A DNA stretch of 64,000 nt from Leptidea sinapis (taxonomy: Eukaryota; Arthropoda; Insecta; Lepidoptera; Pieridae): contig NC_066278.1 of assembly GCF_905404315.1 (NCBI RefSeq), positions 4,790,001-4,854,000 of the forward strand, in the 5' to 3' direction. Positions 41,846 to 54,300 of the stretch are shown piece by piece (position 1 is the stretch's first letter; every line of letters starts with the position of its first letter). The notes below the pieces were generated by a model, which saw only the letters and a program-made list of their open reading frames with translations, was not told where the DNA came from and searched no databases. The translations under genes were made by a program, and so were the position numbers.

Positions 41846-42251
41846 ATAGAATCGAATGTTTCAGATACTTAAATTTTCCTGAGAAATCGGCCATAAGAGA
41901 GACAGACATCTAAGAACAGAACCTGTTAGTAGTTTCAATACAAACAAGCCCACTCGCTTCAATATGTGGAACCTGTAGCCACTTTTGGGTTTAGGTTTAT
42001 TTTCCGCGCGTTTCGCGTGCTTTCATGCGATCAATTTTCAAAGGCTTGTGTTTTTAAACATTTTCAACTCGTATTAATCGACGTTTTGCGAAGGTTTCAA
42101 CGACAACCACTTGCTTCAGTCATTTTATATTTTATATTTAACAATTTTTAAATTTATTTTTGAAAATTATTCTCTTTTGTACCTTCCGGGTAATTTTTGG
42201 ACCACTTTTTAATAAAATCTACGGCTGAGCAAATACTCATTTAAACTTAGA
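41846..42251. other. AT-rich spacer
   Basis: The 61-codon frame 41966-42151 has no known domain. Nothing else is recognised. Confidence 0.4.
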
Positions 42252-42559
42252 TTTTTTTAATGAAAATAATGGACGAGAAGGACGTTCAGCTGGTGGTAAT
42301 TAATCCGCCCTGCCCATTACAATGCAGTGCCGCTCAGGATTATTGAAAAACCCAAGAATTCTGAGCGGCACTACAATTACGCTCGCCACCTTGGGACGTA
42401 AGATGTTAAGTCTCATTTGCCCAGTTATTTCACTAGCTATGGCGCCCTTCAGACCGGAACACAGCAATGTTTACACATTACTGCATCACGGCAGAAATAG
42501 GCGCCGTTGTTGTACCCATAATCTAGCCGGCATCCTGTGCAAAGTAGCCTCCCACTGGT
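42252..42559 (-). mobile_element. Family A, copy 6
   Basis: From the T-run at 42252 to CCTCCCACTGGTA. Near full length, with a small deletion at GGACGAGAAGGACG. Confidence 0.85.
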
Positions 42560-42562
42560 AGT

Positions 42563-42760
42563 AAGATATATAATTTATACGTCTTGCTGTTCGACAACCG
42601 ATAAAAATAGGCCAGGAATATTAGTTTAGTGTGCGTGATAAGCTATGTCTTACACTCGCAATTTCTATGCGTGAATTGCTCAAAACAGAGGTTAGTTCTT
42701 AACTCAAATTTTCGTCGTTTTCACAGCTGTCATAGTCAATCTAGACGTACAAATGATCTA
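42563..42760. mobile_element. MITE K, copy 3
   Basis: Left end AATTTATACGTCTTGC is diverged; right end TCTAGACGTACAAATGATCT is good. Its left end lies a few bases from the end of family A copy 6. Same orientation as copy 1. Confidence 0.7.
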
Positions 42761-43540
42761 AGCATTTTACCTTACGTAGTCTGCTGATCGCTTCATCTAG
42801 AACTTCTTAGATCTATTATTTTCTTTTTTGTACTACTAGTTACCACTTGTCAAACGGGCTGTACTATTTAACTTCATCAGTATAATCATTCTTTTTGTTT
42901 CGTATAACCACACTACAAGTTGCTTTATTTTATGATTGGATAAAAGATCTAGTTCAGATTATCCTAATAATTAATCCTTAATCCTGATAACGTCATCATT
43001 TAATATCTTTTCACCAAAATAATTAGCTAAAAGTTGCTTTTAAATATATGCTTTGGTTAATTTAATAACATTTAACATTCTTTATCGAAATCTTCTATCA
43101 ATACGTGACACAAATTATTAACTCAAAAAATCATAACAAAGAATTTTAACTTGATACAAAATGGAGTTACATTTACAACTTAAATTTAAAGCAGTTGTCC
43201 TACACGAAAACAAAGATGTGCGAATCCACGCCGACAATAGATCACGCCAAGGAATTGTTCTCAACCCCACATTTTTACATAACTAGTGTAAAAGTAAACA
43301 GAGTGCCAGCTAAGAGGGAAAGTTTCCTCATTTTTCATTCAGAGGGCACCTCCTGGAGGGCCGCTCGAATTTCCTACGTGTAATCGAGTTTGGTTTCATT
43401 TTTTACTTAGGTACTGTGACTGATGCGTTCAATACTGTGAATGTTTTTGTATGTGCAATATTACTAAACGCATATTTTGTTTAGATAACTTTGTAAATAT
43501 TTAGCCAATTACTTACAAATAAGTATTTGTGGAAGGTAGC
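42761..43540. other. AT-rich spacer; GC-richer stretch 43.2-43.4 kb
   Basis: The 62-codon frame at 43195-43383 lies in the only GC-richer part but has no known domain. No repeats. Confidence 0.4.
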
Positions 43541-43822
43541 TTTTTTATGGAAGAGGAGGACAAACAAACGTACGGGTCACCTGATATAAAGTGATCACCG
43601 CCGCACACAATCTCTTGCAACACCAGAGGAATCACAGGAGAGTTGCCAGCCTTTTAGAAAAGCGTACGTGCATTTTTTAAGATACCCATTTCGTCATGGA
43701 AACACCGCACAAGGAAGCTCATTTCGCAGCTTAGTTGTACGTGGAAGAATGATTCTAGAAAACCACACTGTGGAGGATACCCATCCAGATGGTGCGGATG
43801 ATATCCTAATTTGTGGTGAGTC
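43541..43822 (-). mobile_element. Family B LINE 3' end, copy 4
   Basis: From TTTTTTATGGAAGAGGAGGA (A-tail on the minus strand) to ATATCCTAATTTGTGG. The decayed RT C-terminus (KLGYHPHHLDG, LVRCFHDE) is readable on the minus strand. Confidence 0.8.
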
Positions 43823-44339
43823 AATAAGATAAGAAAGAGCTTCACTAAAAGTGTTATGGATAAGGAATTGTCAGCATCTTTGTTTCTTTCACCTATGTTT
43901 ATAAGTGCGTTATAAGTAGTTAAAATAATGGTATGATGGGATGTCGAGTTATTAAATTATTTCAACTCAAGTGGCATTCGAGATAGTTTTAATATAGTTC
44001 AGAGATAGTTTTAACTACATGTCATACAGTTTTTTGTTGTAAATAAATAAAATAAGTAAGGTGAGTATTAGCAGGTATTAATATAGTGAAGTTGATAAGG
44101 ATAATTGAATACGATATGTTTATCTGTTAGTTTTATTAGGTAGGTTGTATTTTTGTATTTTTTGCCCCTTTTTGCGTACCGTAATTTCAAGTAATAGTGT
44201 AAATAGTGAGTGATGTATTAGCTAGATAAATTGTGAATATATTATTCGACTTAACCCTGTCAATGCTTTAGTGAAGCTCAATTGAACCTGTCTTTTGAGT
44301 GACTGAAATATAAACGTTTCAAGAAAACTCTTCTTTGTG
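43823..44339. other. AT-rich spacer
   Basis: Nothing recognised. Confidence 0.45.
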
Positions 44340-44660
44340 ATACGAGTTACCCTAAGATGCTACCCCATGTTGACCTTATAACACGCGCGTGCTACAAAAT
44401 TACAAATTAAACGTAAAATTTCCGATAACTTTAACCCTAAGTGTGCTAAACCGGCTTGACACAAGCTGCGAAAATATACATTATATACACGAGGGGTCAT
44501 TCTAGCCCCTACTGACCAGTAACAATAATAGAAACGGGCCCACCAATAAACAAACCGTATATCATTCGATATTCAAATATATTTGAATGGTTGACCCGAG
44601 CCCACGCGTCCATATTTAAATATTTTCAGTGGGCAAAACCGACCACTGTCTATAATTTAT
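44340..44660. other. Unique block, candidate regulatory element
   Basis: Motif-dense and not repeated: GTTGACCTT (about 44,370, reverse of AAGGTCAAC), ACACGCGCGTG (palindromic), GGGGTC...GCCCCT, AATAAACAAAC (forkhead-like, about 44,545) and ATATTCAAATATATTTGAAT (about 44,569, nearly palindromic). Function inferred only from composition. Confidence 0.3.
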
Positions 44661-45724
44661 GACTTATAAATTGGAGGGAATTTTGTTTTAGTTGTAATTT
44701 TAATAGTATTTAATGTGACGATTTGTTGCTTGAGTGGTATGTAAGCTTACATGTTTTAGCAATAAATTATAAACGCTTTGTTGAAATGACAAAGGATTGA
44801 TTTTGACTATTGATAAAAAGTCAACATTTTTGAAGTTATACTTCTTTAGGCTCGTTATCGTTATGAAAATATGATGAGAGTGAAATCTTAAGATGCGTGC
44901 GCACTACTGTAACACAAAAGTGACAGTGTGAAGTTGGTTCGTTATTTTTTTTGGGTTTCTTCGTCCATTATTAGAATAGGCAAAGGGTTCAAGCCCGTAC
45001 AGCCGTATATCATTATATAATAATTAGTTGTCAAAGCCATCGTTGCAAGATTTTTACAATATTGTTCTTTCTACAAACGTTGAATAGCACGAGGAATAAA
45101 TAATTTTAAGGAGTTTTGCTTTGTTAGGCTAAACAAATATAACTTCTTGCGTGTATTCATAAGTACACACACTTTTTTTTGAATTGATTCTCTAAGGATT
45201 CTTTATGTTGTAAGCATTTTATCACTGCTATCGGAAGCAAATAGCGCTCTGAGAGATAAGAAACGAAAATACTATTCTAAAAATTAAATAATCAACAACA
45301 AAATCTTGAAACACGTACGAAAACATTAATTACGCACCGAAAATCGTTTTCATAATAAAAGCATGTTTAAAATTCATACAAGAATCTCCTCGTGATTGTT
45401 TGACGTGTATTAAATCGTGTTCTAATTGTAACGAGGTTCTTTATTAATTAAATGACTTGTAATTAGGCGGGGGAGAAAAACTCGCTAATATTCTTATGAA
45501 CTCTCACTTCTACGTGGCGTTTTTCCCCTTGGTATGAATTTTGTTTAACTTTGAGGTGAATTATAATTTATTTGTACTTGAGTTGATTAATCTGTTGAGT
45601 ATTTAGGATTAGATGTAAGTAAATCTTTTTATATGCACATTTTTGTCGCGTTTTATTTCTTGTTATAATATTGTTCCTTGCTTGGATTCATGATTATAGG
45701 ATTCCCTAAGCTATAAATGAATAT
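44661..45724. other. AT-rich spacer
   Basis: TTGTAATTAGGCGGGGGAGA near 45,460 is an isolated GC-rich word next to a homeodomain-type TAATTA core. No gene or repeat. Confidence 0.4.
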
Positions 45725-45912
45725 CTTAGATCATTTATGCGTCTAGATAGACTGTGGCAGAAGTGAAAACGTCGAAAAAAATTGATGTTGACATTTAACC
45801 TCTATTTTGAGCACGCACAATAATAGAGAGTTACATACAAATCGCAAGTGTAAGACGTCGCTTGTCACGCACACTTTAATAATAAGCCTGGCTTGTTTAT
45901 AAATTATCTAAG
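45725..45912. mobile_element. MITE K, copy 4, internally deleted
   Basis: Left end TTAGATCATTTATGCGTCTA; right end TTTATAAATTATCTAAG. The segment with ATCGGTTGTCTAGCAG seen in others is missing, but both outer ends remain. Confidence 0.7.
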
Positions 45913-46379
45913 CTGAATATTCTCGTTGTTTTCCTTTTAAACCACACGAGACATGTTTGAATCGCCAATGATGTTAAGACTATTGGCCTCTTCATCAGAG
46001 TAAATAAATATGAAAAAAATTAAATACTCTTCTTAAAATTCTGATTGTGCCATTAAATGCTTGATCAATGATAAAATAATAAAATCAATTCAGAATGCAG
46101 GATCGTCTAGACTTCAGATCTACATATATTTTTTTAAGGCAATATACTATGTAACTATTAATTTTAGCGTACCTACGTAATAAACAACTGGAACAATCAT
46201 ATGATAATATAAAGTAGCAGTTACTTTATTTTATGAAAACTATTCAAACAGTGCGTTTATATTTCAAAACATTGAACGACCAAAGAGTATTTATTACAAC
46301 ATAGAGAAGAATCGAATTTATGACGCAGGGGACATTCAAATTCAAACATGGAACATAAATTTCTAATATTACCTATATT
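45913..46379. other. Spacer, nothing recognised
   Basis: AT-rich. Confidence 0.4.
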
Positions 46380-46510
46380 GAAACGGCCCGAGTTGTAAAA
46401 TTAAATTTCGCATGCAGAATACCGTCGCCTAGGGGACGACAGCGTTTTATTTGGTAGGCGTATATAATTTTATTGCTGGGACCAACGGTTCCGAAACTTA
46501 TGATTTCTCA
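46380..46510. other. Unique block with near-palindrome
   Basis: CGTCGCCTAGGGGACG at 46423-46438 is palindromic except for one base pair. The surrounding 130 bp is GC-richer than its flanks and unique here. Confidence 0.3.
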
Positions 46511-47229
46511 TATTTAAAACAACATGTTACTAATACCCACTTTTCGGCCACAAATAAGCTTTTAGTAATATAATCGACTCTGACATAGAGGAACAAATTC
46601 TACTTATACAAAACTTGATGTGAAGTAAATGTTAGCCCTGAATAAGAAAAGGATTATTTTTTTCTCTGTTTAACGCGAGAGTTTTTATAAAAGAGCGAGC
46701 GATTTACAATTTTTAAGATTTAAAACATTTTTTAAAGGATTAAGGTGCGTGTAATTATAACTGTGTTTTTACATTAGTTTTTGAGTAAAAGTTACATTTT
46801 TATTAATATTCTAGTTAACCAGACGTTTAGTGATCTCTTCAGAGCACGTTTTCAGGGGGTCTGAGATAATATTATTATTATTTCGTGAAAATTTGCTCTG
46901 AAAGGATCACGAACGAACTTTTACGCAGAACCTAATGTAAAACACATTTACAATTACACGCGTTTTAGACCTTTAAAAATAATTTTATTTAAAGGCCTAT
47001 TTATTATTTGTTACAACCGTCAATTATGGAATGTAATTTAAATAAATTGATAAATACTATGAATTTTAATATAGGTATTGTTATAAATATCTGATATATT
47101 TTAAGATGATATCGTAAACAAAACATTTTATGAAAACAGAGCCCGTTCTTCTAGTAGAAAAGGGCATTATAATGTTCAAAGAAAACCAAACTAAAAGCAA
47201 GAAGCATTCAATATAGCAACATAATATCC
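46511..47229. other. AT-rich spacer
   Basis: Nothing recognised. Confidence 0.45.
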
Positions 47230-47430
47230 TCCCGAAATCTTCAAAGATGCCATTACCCTCCCAACCCTACAATAACTTTCCCTCACATGGTCATAACGAT
47301 AAGGCCGGGGGTCTAAATCACCCCGGAGGTAGGGGTACAACCACCCCCTATATATCTAACGGTTTATGTAAAGTCGGACGCAGGCGAGTGTTTTAGATGG
47401 CGATTTGTCTTCGGGCTTTTTGTGTTCTTA
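47230..47430. other. GC-richer unique block
   Basis: Hairpin arms CCGGGG (47305-47310) and CCCCGG (47321-47326), runs of C, and AGATGGCGA at 47395-47403 (YY1/Pho-type core). No repeats; candidate regulatory element only. Confidence 0.3.
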
Positions 47431-47695
47431 TTTTATGTTTGTGTTACAGTTTTTATTTCATTTGATTTTATATCGCATTTAATTTATTTTGCTTATCGTA
47501 AAATACAAAGTAAAGAAACGATAATGTATCGTCATATTTTTGAACTTTTGTAATGCTTTTAATCTCATAACAATATGGTATTTTTCACTGGTATATACTC
47601 TGATGTTCAGTTTCATCTAATATGATGTATAAACTACACTTATACATTTATATGTAAGTGAGTAACTATAATAATATAGATTTTATTGTTTCGTT
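47431..47695. other. AT-rich spacer
   Basis: Nothing recognised. Confidence 0.4.
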
Positions 47696-48000
47696 ACCAG
47701 TGGGAGGCTCCTTTGCACAGGATGCCGCCTAGATTATTATACAACGGCACTTATTTCTGCCGTGAAGCAGTAATGTGTAAGCATTACTGTATTTCGGTCT
47801 GAAGGGCGCCGTAGCTAGTGAAATTACTGGGCAAACGAGACAACATCCTATGTCTCAAGGTGACGAGCACAATTGTAGTGCCACTCAGAATAATTGGTTT
47901 TTTCAAGGGTCCCGAGCGGCACTCCATTGTAATGGGCAGCGCGTATCAATTACCATCAGCTGAACGTCCTGCTCGTCTCGTACCATACTGTCATATAAAA
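47696..48000 (+). mobile_element. Family A, copy 7
   Basis: Full-length layout from ACCAGTGGGAGGCTCC to TGTCATATAAAA. The tail is altered to ACCATACTGTCATATAAAA. Confidence 0.85.
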
Positions 48001-48231
48001 ACGGCATTATGTATTATTTAGGTAGACTGTCTGAGTTATAATATCATTCAACTTGCAGGTCCAACTCTCGATCCAGGGTTCTGCGAGTGAACAGTTGGAT
48101 GCCTTAAGTAACATGAGACGAATTGGTTTCAGCAGGGTTTCACAATACTAACTAACCCATTAAGCCCTGATTTCAAAAATGACACTTCAAACTGAGTTCA
48201 GTAAAACTCAGTTTTAAGTAAACGAGTTCAA

Positions 48232-48490
48232 ATATCTAAATGATAGGACAGCCGGGGACTAGATTATGATTTCTTTATAGCGATAGAAATGACTGTACAA
48301 TATTGTATATTTTTATTGAAAAGAGCGCAAAAAAAAGAATGCTGGGAGAGTTTCTTGCGCCGCTTCTTCTCTCTCAGATCACCGTTTGTTTCCGAAGCGG
48401 TAGTAGTATATAGTGGTTATTAGAAATGACATCAAAAAGAATTCTAAAGGAATCAATTTTGAGAAAATAAATGCCTTTTATGCCTTTTAA
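48232..48490 (+). mobile_element. Family D LINE 3' end, copy 3
   Basis: From TATCTAAATGATAGGACAGC to AATAAATGCCTTTTATGCCT. With copy 1 it is the longest; both start at the same internal word, so that may be a true element boundary. Confidence 0.75.
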
Positions 48491-48899
48491 TGCCAGTATT
48501 TATCTCTATAATTGATAACTATAATTATTGCATAATTAAAAAGTGCTACACCAATCAAAAAATAGTTTTTTTACGCGCTCAAATAAAAACACTATTTAAC
48601 TACAACAACTTTCAATGACAACAAGCTTTAGATTGTTCTAAAGTATTTATGTAGGCAAGCCCTCTTTTTTTCTACCCCGTTACCTTTACATCAGCTCTAG
48701 TCCACTTAATTGGCATACGTAATCGAATGCCAAATCAAAAATAACAAACCCAGTAAAACGGAAAAAATAATATTCCTTTAGAACATGTATAGTGTGTGGG
48801 CTGTGGTTCAAGCTTTTAACACACACATTCGTAAGACGTCCAATGTAAAAGCAATTGCGACGTGCCTACCCGCGAAATAAAAAAAGAAAATTCTCTATG
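48491..48899. other. Spacer, nothing recognised
   Basis: AT-rich. Confidence 0.4.
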
Positions 48900-49030
48900 G
48901 CTTGCCGTGAGCGATGAGTCTCATGTCGTTTTTTATTCCATCACCGTGCCGTAATCCATCAGGGTTGCGGGGTAAGGGGTGATCGATTTCCTACAGGGGC
49001 TGAAACTATGGTTATTGGATATTTTGGAAC
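48900..49030. other. GC-richer unique block
   Basis: TTGCGGGGTAAGGGGTGATCG and nearby CCGTGCCGTAATCC are unique in the window. No motif is decisive. Confidence 0.25.
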
Positions 49031-49659
49031 TCACCCTTCATGAAATGGAATAAATTTCAACTTGAAAGATTTGATTAGTTATAAGTTGACACTTTGGTGG
49101 ATTGATTGATTGTGACGTTTTTTATTTTAGTCTTTGACTTGTCTATTTTCTCGTTGGCGTTAGACATATTATTAAAGACTGTCGGAAAAATGGCCAATAT
49201 CAAAACTAATAGCTACTAGAGAAACTCTGTAAGAAAAAAGCGATTCACTCGATTGTATTAAACGTGCAGCCATTGATAGATTAACAAATGACAGATATAA
49301 TCTTGTAAAATAACGGAGATAGTCGAAATTCACTACGTTTTAAACAACTGTTCGCTTTCAAACTTAGCCGGATTATACTTCGTCGCCGAATTGTAATTAC
49401 TGTTTCAAACTTATGTCAAATCATGTCTTATTACGTAGTATTTACATCCTCTTTGGCCAATATAGAAATCGCGTGTCTTAACAGAATAGTCTTACTTCTT
49501 ATCTTACTTTAAAATACTTAGATCTCTCATATCACTAAAAGTTTAAAATGTTACATTCGCTTATTTAAATACGACTAGTATTAAATTCAAAACATAGTAG
49601 TATTTTAAGCATGAAATAACACAACATAGACATGTATGTATACATTAAATTTATCATAC
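49031..49659. other. AT-rich spacer
   Basis: Nothing recognised. Confidence 0.45.
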
Positions 49660-49860
49660 GTGTATCTAAAGCCAGCTTTGCGCCACCGAAAGCTCTGTGT
49701 AGGGTGGATTTACGTTAACAGGAAGAGCAGGCGTAATGGCGTCCTGAGCTTTTAGATACTCTATGTAAATAGAGCCTGTGGGATCGTTGTATTAATTTTG
49801 TATATATACGCTCGGGGATCGAGGTCAGGTTGTGTGTATATGGAATAATTAACTAACAAG
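49660..49860. other. GC-richer unique block
   Basis: Contains AGCTTTGCGCCACCGAAAGC and GGGATCGAGGTCAGG (an AGGTCA half-site). Unique here. Regulatory role is speculation. Confidence 0.25.
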
Positions 49861-49952
49861 GTTCGGGAAACTGGTTTTCAATTCATTGTACCATACTAAA
49901 TTTCTGGATAAATATTAGAATAGTCTGAGGCGTGAATTTGGCGGCATATAGA

Positions 49953-50108
49953 GTGCAAAAAAGAATGCTAGGAGAGTTTCTTGCGACACTTCTTCTCTCT
50001 CAGAGCGCCATTTGTTTCCAAAGCGGTGGTAGTGTTAAAAGTGAAAAGCGAAACTAAAAATAGAATTCTAAAGGAATCAATTTTGAGAAAATAAATGCCT
50101 TTTATTGA
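49953..50108 (+). mobile_element. Family D LINE 3' end, copy 4
   Basis: GTGCAAAAAAGAATGC to AATAAATGCCTTTTATTGAG. Contains a private insertion (GTGAAAAGCGAAAC). Confidence 0.75.
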
Positions 50109-50235
50109 GTACCAACTGTTTTTACCTCTGGGCAGTGGTTCACCCGCACCAGGCTCCATTTGATTTCTTACACACAATAAAGAGCAATCGAATTATCGAT
50201 GATCAAGACATCTCAGTTCGGCTTTGCTCATTGTC

Positions 50236-50430
50236 TTTTTTATAGAAGAGGAGAATATGCGTACGGGTCACCTAATCTTAGGTGATCACCGCTACCCACA
50301 TTCCCTTCCATCAGAAAGGCACGAGAAATCACAGGAGCGTTGCCAGTCTTTTAGGAAGGTGTGCCTGATTTATTTGGAGGTACCCATGTCGTATCGTCCC
50401 GGAAATACAGCCGGAAGCTAATTCTCGAGA
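50236..50430 (-). mobile_element. Family B LINE 3' end, copy 5
   Basis: From TTTTTATAGAAGAGGAGAAT to CCCGGAAATACAGCCGGAAG. Breaks off before the RT C-terminus. Confidence 0.75.
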
Positions 50431-50611
50431 AGCTCGTTGCGTAGAGATGTGGAGACTCTCAGCAGGTAACACAGAGAGTGTCGAAGGGATTGTTCAGCGT
50501 AGTAGCAGTAGTTGTCTGAAATTCCACAGCAGTACGCTTCGTAAGGAACTTCGCACAGCCACTTGAAGAACTGTCTGTTGTATCCCCGAACCGATACGAC
50601 ATTTTTTTGTC
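50431..50611. other. GC-richer insert between two repeats, unidentified
   Basis: About 180 bp joins B copy 5 to family A copy 8. Minus-strand frames are open here but give no known domain. It may be part of another LINE subfamily. Confidence 0.3.
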
Positions 50612-50845
50612 TGTGCCGCTCAGGATTCTTGAAAAACCCCGAAAATTCTGTGCGGCACTACAACTGCGCTCGTCACCTTGAGACATAAGATGTTAAGTCC
50701 CATTGCCCAGTAATTTCACTAGCTACGGCGCCCTTCAGACCGAAACACAGTAATGCTTACACATTACTGCTTCACGGTAGAAATAGGCGCCGTTGTGGTA
50801 CCCATAATCTAGCCGGCATCCTGTGCAAAGGAGCCTCCCACTGGT
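50612..50845 (-). mobile_element. Family A, copy 8, tail-truncated
   Basis: Starts at TGTGCCGCTCAGGATTCTTG beside a T-run at 50602-50608 and ends CCTCCCACTGGT. It lacks the roughly 70 bp next to the normal tail. Confidence 0.75.
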
Positions 50846-51853
50846 GAGTAACTAAAGTAAATGCTCACTTGATGGAAGATTGAAAGATGGCAACTGGTAT
50901 TTTAGATGTGTATTTACCATTGGTTTTGACTTCCCATCAGCCTATAGCACTTTTGCCCCCTCTAATATTAAAAAAATGTATTTGTATTTTGATAAAAGAG
51001 GATGTAAATACTAAGTAATAACAGGCTGGACTGCCTAAGTAAAAATTGAAATTTAGTATAGTTAAAAACGTGCAGTGATCTGATATAAGTTTGAAATAGT
51101 AATTACAATATGACGACAAAGTATAATCCGGCGGTTTTTTTGCAAGATTATAGCCGTTATCTGTCAATCTAACAATGACGGCACGTTTCATACAATCGAG
51201 TGAATCGCTTTTTTCTTAGAGAGTTTCGCTAGGCTGATTATGATCATAGCACACGTGATAACATTTTTCATTGTAAACCCATAATATCATAGAAAAACCT
51301 TGCTTTGTTATAGAATGTCATGTAATTGTGTTACAATGAAATTCTAAAATTATTTTGAATCACTTTTCTTGAATAAAGAATATACCTACTTTTAAAGTTG
51401 CTATATTCAAATAGAATACTTATCATTGTTTTTAGAATATCCTATTTCAAATATAAAGTTACATTTGACAGGTTTGTAACTTGATGTTTTAATAGTTATT
51501 TATTATATGAGTTATGTCATCAATGAAAATAAATTTATTTTAATTATTTTGAAAAAAAAATCTGCCAGACTGAAATTTTATAGTAGTTAGTTACTTTAAT
51601 TAATAATAACTTTTTATAATATATATTTGATTAAAGCGAATATCGGCCATTTAAAACAAAATTCATTTTTGGAAGTCTGCATCACAACAAAACTGTAGTC
51701 TACCACGCTGTACGTAAAGTATATTTTTAAAGGGTTTTATTTTTGCAATATATAAACAATCCTTTCTAGTTGCACTTTTGAGCGAGCAAAGTGCGATTGT
51801 AAGAGAAATAGTAGTCTCTCACTACTTTTTCACTTGTCAGCATTCAGTAAAGG
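50846..51853. other. AT-rich spacer
   Basis: No repeat or gene recognised. The frame at 51778 becomes meaningful only after 51854, where LINE B begins. Confidence 0.45.
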
Positions 51854-52159
51854 TTCACCTTCGCACGACACGCCACAAGTTAGGATATCATCCCCACCAT
51901 CTGCATGTGTGGCGGTCCTCCACAGTGCGGTTTTCAAGGAGCTTTCTTCCTCGTACTACGAAGCTGTGCAATGAGCTTCCTTGTGCGGTATTTCCGGGAC
52001 GATACGACATGGGTACCTTCAAAAAAAGCGCGTACATCTTCCTTAAAGGCCGGCAACGCTCTTGTGATTCCTCTGGTGTTGCAAGAGAATGTGGGCGGCG
52101 GTGATCACTTAACACCAGGTGACCCGTACGCTCGTCTGTCCTCCTATTCCATAAAAAAA
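51854..52159 (+). mobile_element. Family B LINE 3' end, copy 6 (best-preserved RT end)
   Basis: The plus-strand frame to 52104 reads HLRTTRHKLGYHPHHL, then FLPRTTKLCNELPCAVFPGR and YDMGTFKKSAYIFLKGRQ, ending in a stop: a LINE reverse transcriptase C-terminus. Then come TGGGCGGCGGTGATCAC, GTCCTCCTATTCC and the A-run at 52152-52158. The upstream start of the predicted 108-codon frame is chance sequence fused to it. Confidence 0.85.
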
Positions 52160-54049
52160 GGTTTTCGCTTGTGATGTCATACATATAGAGAGTTCCCGTC
52201 CTTTTACAAAAATATACCCGCTTTTTTGAATTTACCCATGCTGTTTGTTGTTTTATTGGGTCAAGGATATAAATATCTAATAGTAAAATCAAAAAGAGAC
52301 GGCTACGTATTGGTAGATTGTGTTGATTTATGACGAATTTGCTAATATATTTAGGCAAGCCCTCACACTTTTTGAGTAGTCAGGTAACTCCGGTACTACT
52401 ACATAAATCCTACTTATATAGAGAAGGATTCAATACTGCAGCGAGAACAAAAAATTCAATAGGAAAACTTAGTGTTTTCCAAAAGGTTGTCAAATTAACA
52501 TTCAGTACATTTAAGATTATAACCTCTTTAAAACATTGTAATGCATTCCTTTCAGATTTCAGTTTGGCAAGATAAGCAACATTTATAATAATTAGTTTAA
52601 AATTAGTTAAATTTATTCAACACATACCTGGCTTATTAATATAGTGAAATAACTTCTCTAGTATTGTTGAAAACAAGACATTGGTACATTCATTGTTGAA
52701 GTTACGTTGCTGTAACACATTTTCACTTGGAACTTTTTTGTTAGTATTCTTTTAAGCATCATAAACATATGGTTATGCTATTTAGTATAGTATAAATATA
52801 TTTATTCTTTTTATTTTCTTTCAAACGGTAACTAATACTCTTCAACACGATTCTTGTTTTCTTCTTCTCTTGTGAGAAACTTCATAATTCTTTCGATTTC
52901 CGAGTTACTTTTGCTTAACCATTAACTAGCTTGAGCTTGAATTGATTCAATACATTTTTTTTTTATTTGTCAACTAAGGATAAAACTCTCACGGGTTTTG
53001 TTTTCCTTTTTCTTTCCATTGCCGATCTTGATCGTCTTTCTATAAGCACTGGAGTGCAGTGTTGCTAAAAGATGCTGCGCAATTTTACCAAGTTCTTAGA
53101 GTATGTTTCTTAGTTGAAGTATCTCAGCGGATCAGGTGTGACTGGTCACCAATATAGTCCTTGGCAGGTCCTTGGTCAAATATTCAAGCATGTGCTAAAA
53201 CTCTCAATCACTCTCGCTCACTCGTTATCTGTTTATTATGATTATGAATCACTGTCGAATTTTCTATATTTGACTTGTGCGGGAAATTGTATTTTTTTTC
53301 TAATGAACCCACGCATGTTCCATAAAAGAAGTTCACTATTCAAATATCTAAAACATACTAAGTTGGTTTTCGAAGTTAATAAATGCGTATTGAAACTTTG
53401 AATAAAAACTAACCCCTTCGTTACCTCGGTGTATACGAATGGAAATTAGATCAGTAGGTAGCGATGAGCTCTGTGGTTCTCAAACATTTATTGTTGTGAT
53501 TTGCCATATAGCTCATATAGATCATAGTTACGTAAGAAATATATTTTATTTGTTTATTTTAGCATAAGGCAGCCGGAACAGGAATCAGAAATTTTCAATT
53601 ACCAAATTGAATTATCTACTCCGTTTAGCAAATGAAGCTCTTCATGCTAAAATTTTACATGATACATTACTAAAATAATATATTAATTAAATAATTTGCT
53701 ATTCAAGGTAATAACGACAGCCTGTTTTTGTTAATTTTAAATTTTAATTACTAAATAAAAAATATCTTTAGGGACTGCAACAAATTAGGACAAAAATGTT
53801 TGTTTGCAAAAAAATCACAAGTGCCATACAATTTACATAAAACCGGTAACGAACGGTTTTTATATTAGTATGGACGGACAGCGATTTCAAATAAAATCCT
53901 TAAAATTAACAAATGATCATTAGTATTATAAAAATCACTTGCTTCAATTTCTTGTGATTTTAGCATCAGAATAATCACCAAATACTTGGATTATTTTGTG
54001 ATCCGTCACAAAACCCTCTTAAAATATATAAGTAAAATTCTACAACAAC
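52160..54049. other. Long AT-rich spacer
   Basis: No repeat copy or coding sequence is recognised in 1.9 kb. Frames at 52330-52575 and 53114-53401 have no known domain. Confidence 0.5.
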
Positions 54050-54300
54050 GCTCAAGTTCACTCTCCAACTACGCATTTCGAAAGGTTTGAGAGCCGCTGC
54101 AACTATAAGAGATCGTATGTCGCGATTGTATTTTTTTGCGCGCGCTCAATGCTCATTAATTTGGAGTCGTAAGTCTAACCCTTCCGTGGTCTATTGTACG
54201 ATCTGAACTGTTTCCGCTTTTTATTATGCAGATTAAACGCTGTGGCGCGGATTTAGAGATGTCGCATTGTCTGTCGGTGATGCCAGTACCATCATTCATA
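54050..54300. other. Unique block, candidate regulatory element or short exon
   Basis: Contains GTCGCGATTG, GCGCGCGC and, after a polypyrimidine-like CGCTTTTTATTATGCAG (54218-54234), a GC-richer stretch starting ATTAAACGCTGTGGCGCG. The latter could be read as an acceptor site and short exon, but no donor or protein motif supports it. Confidence 0.25.

Noticed and set aside
16057..47397. Shared 15-mer GGCGAGTGTTTTAGA at 16057 and 47383
   Set aside because: A few shared 15-mers are expected by chance in a window of this size, and the flanks do not match.
51888..52358. 156-codon minus-strand frame
   Set aside because: It is antisense to LINE B copy 6, whose plus-strand frame has the recognisable reverse transcriptase end.
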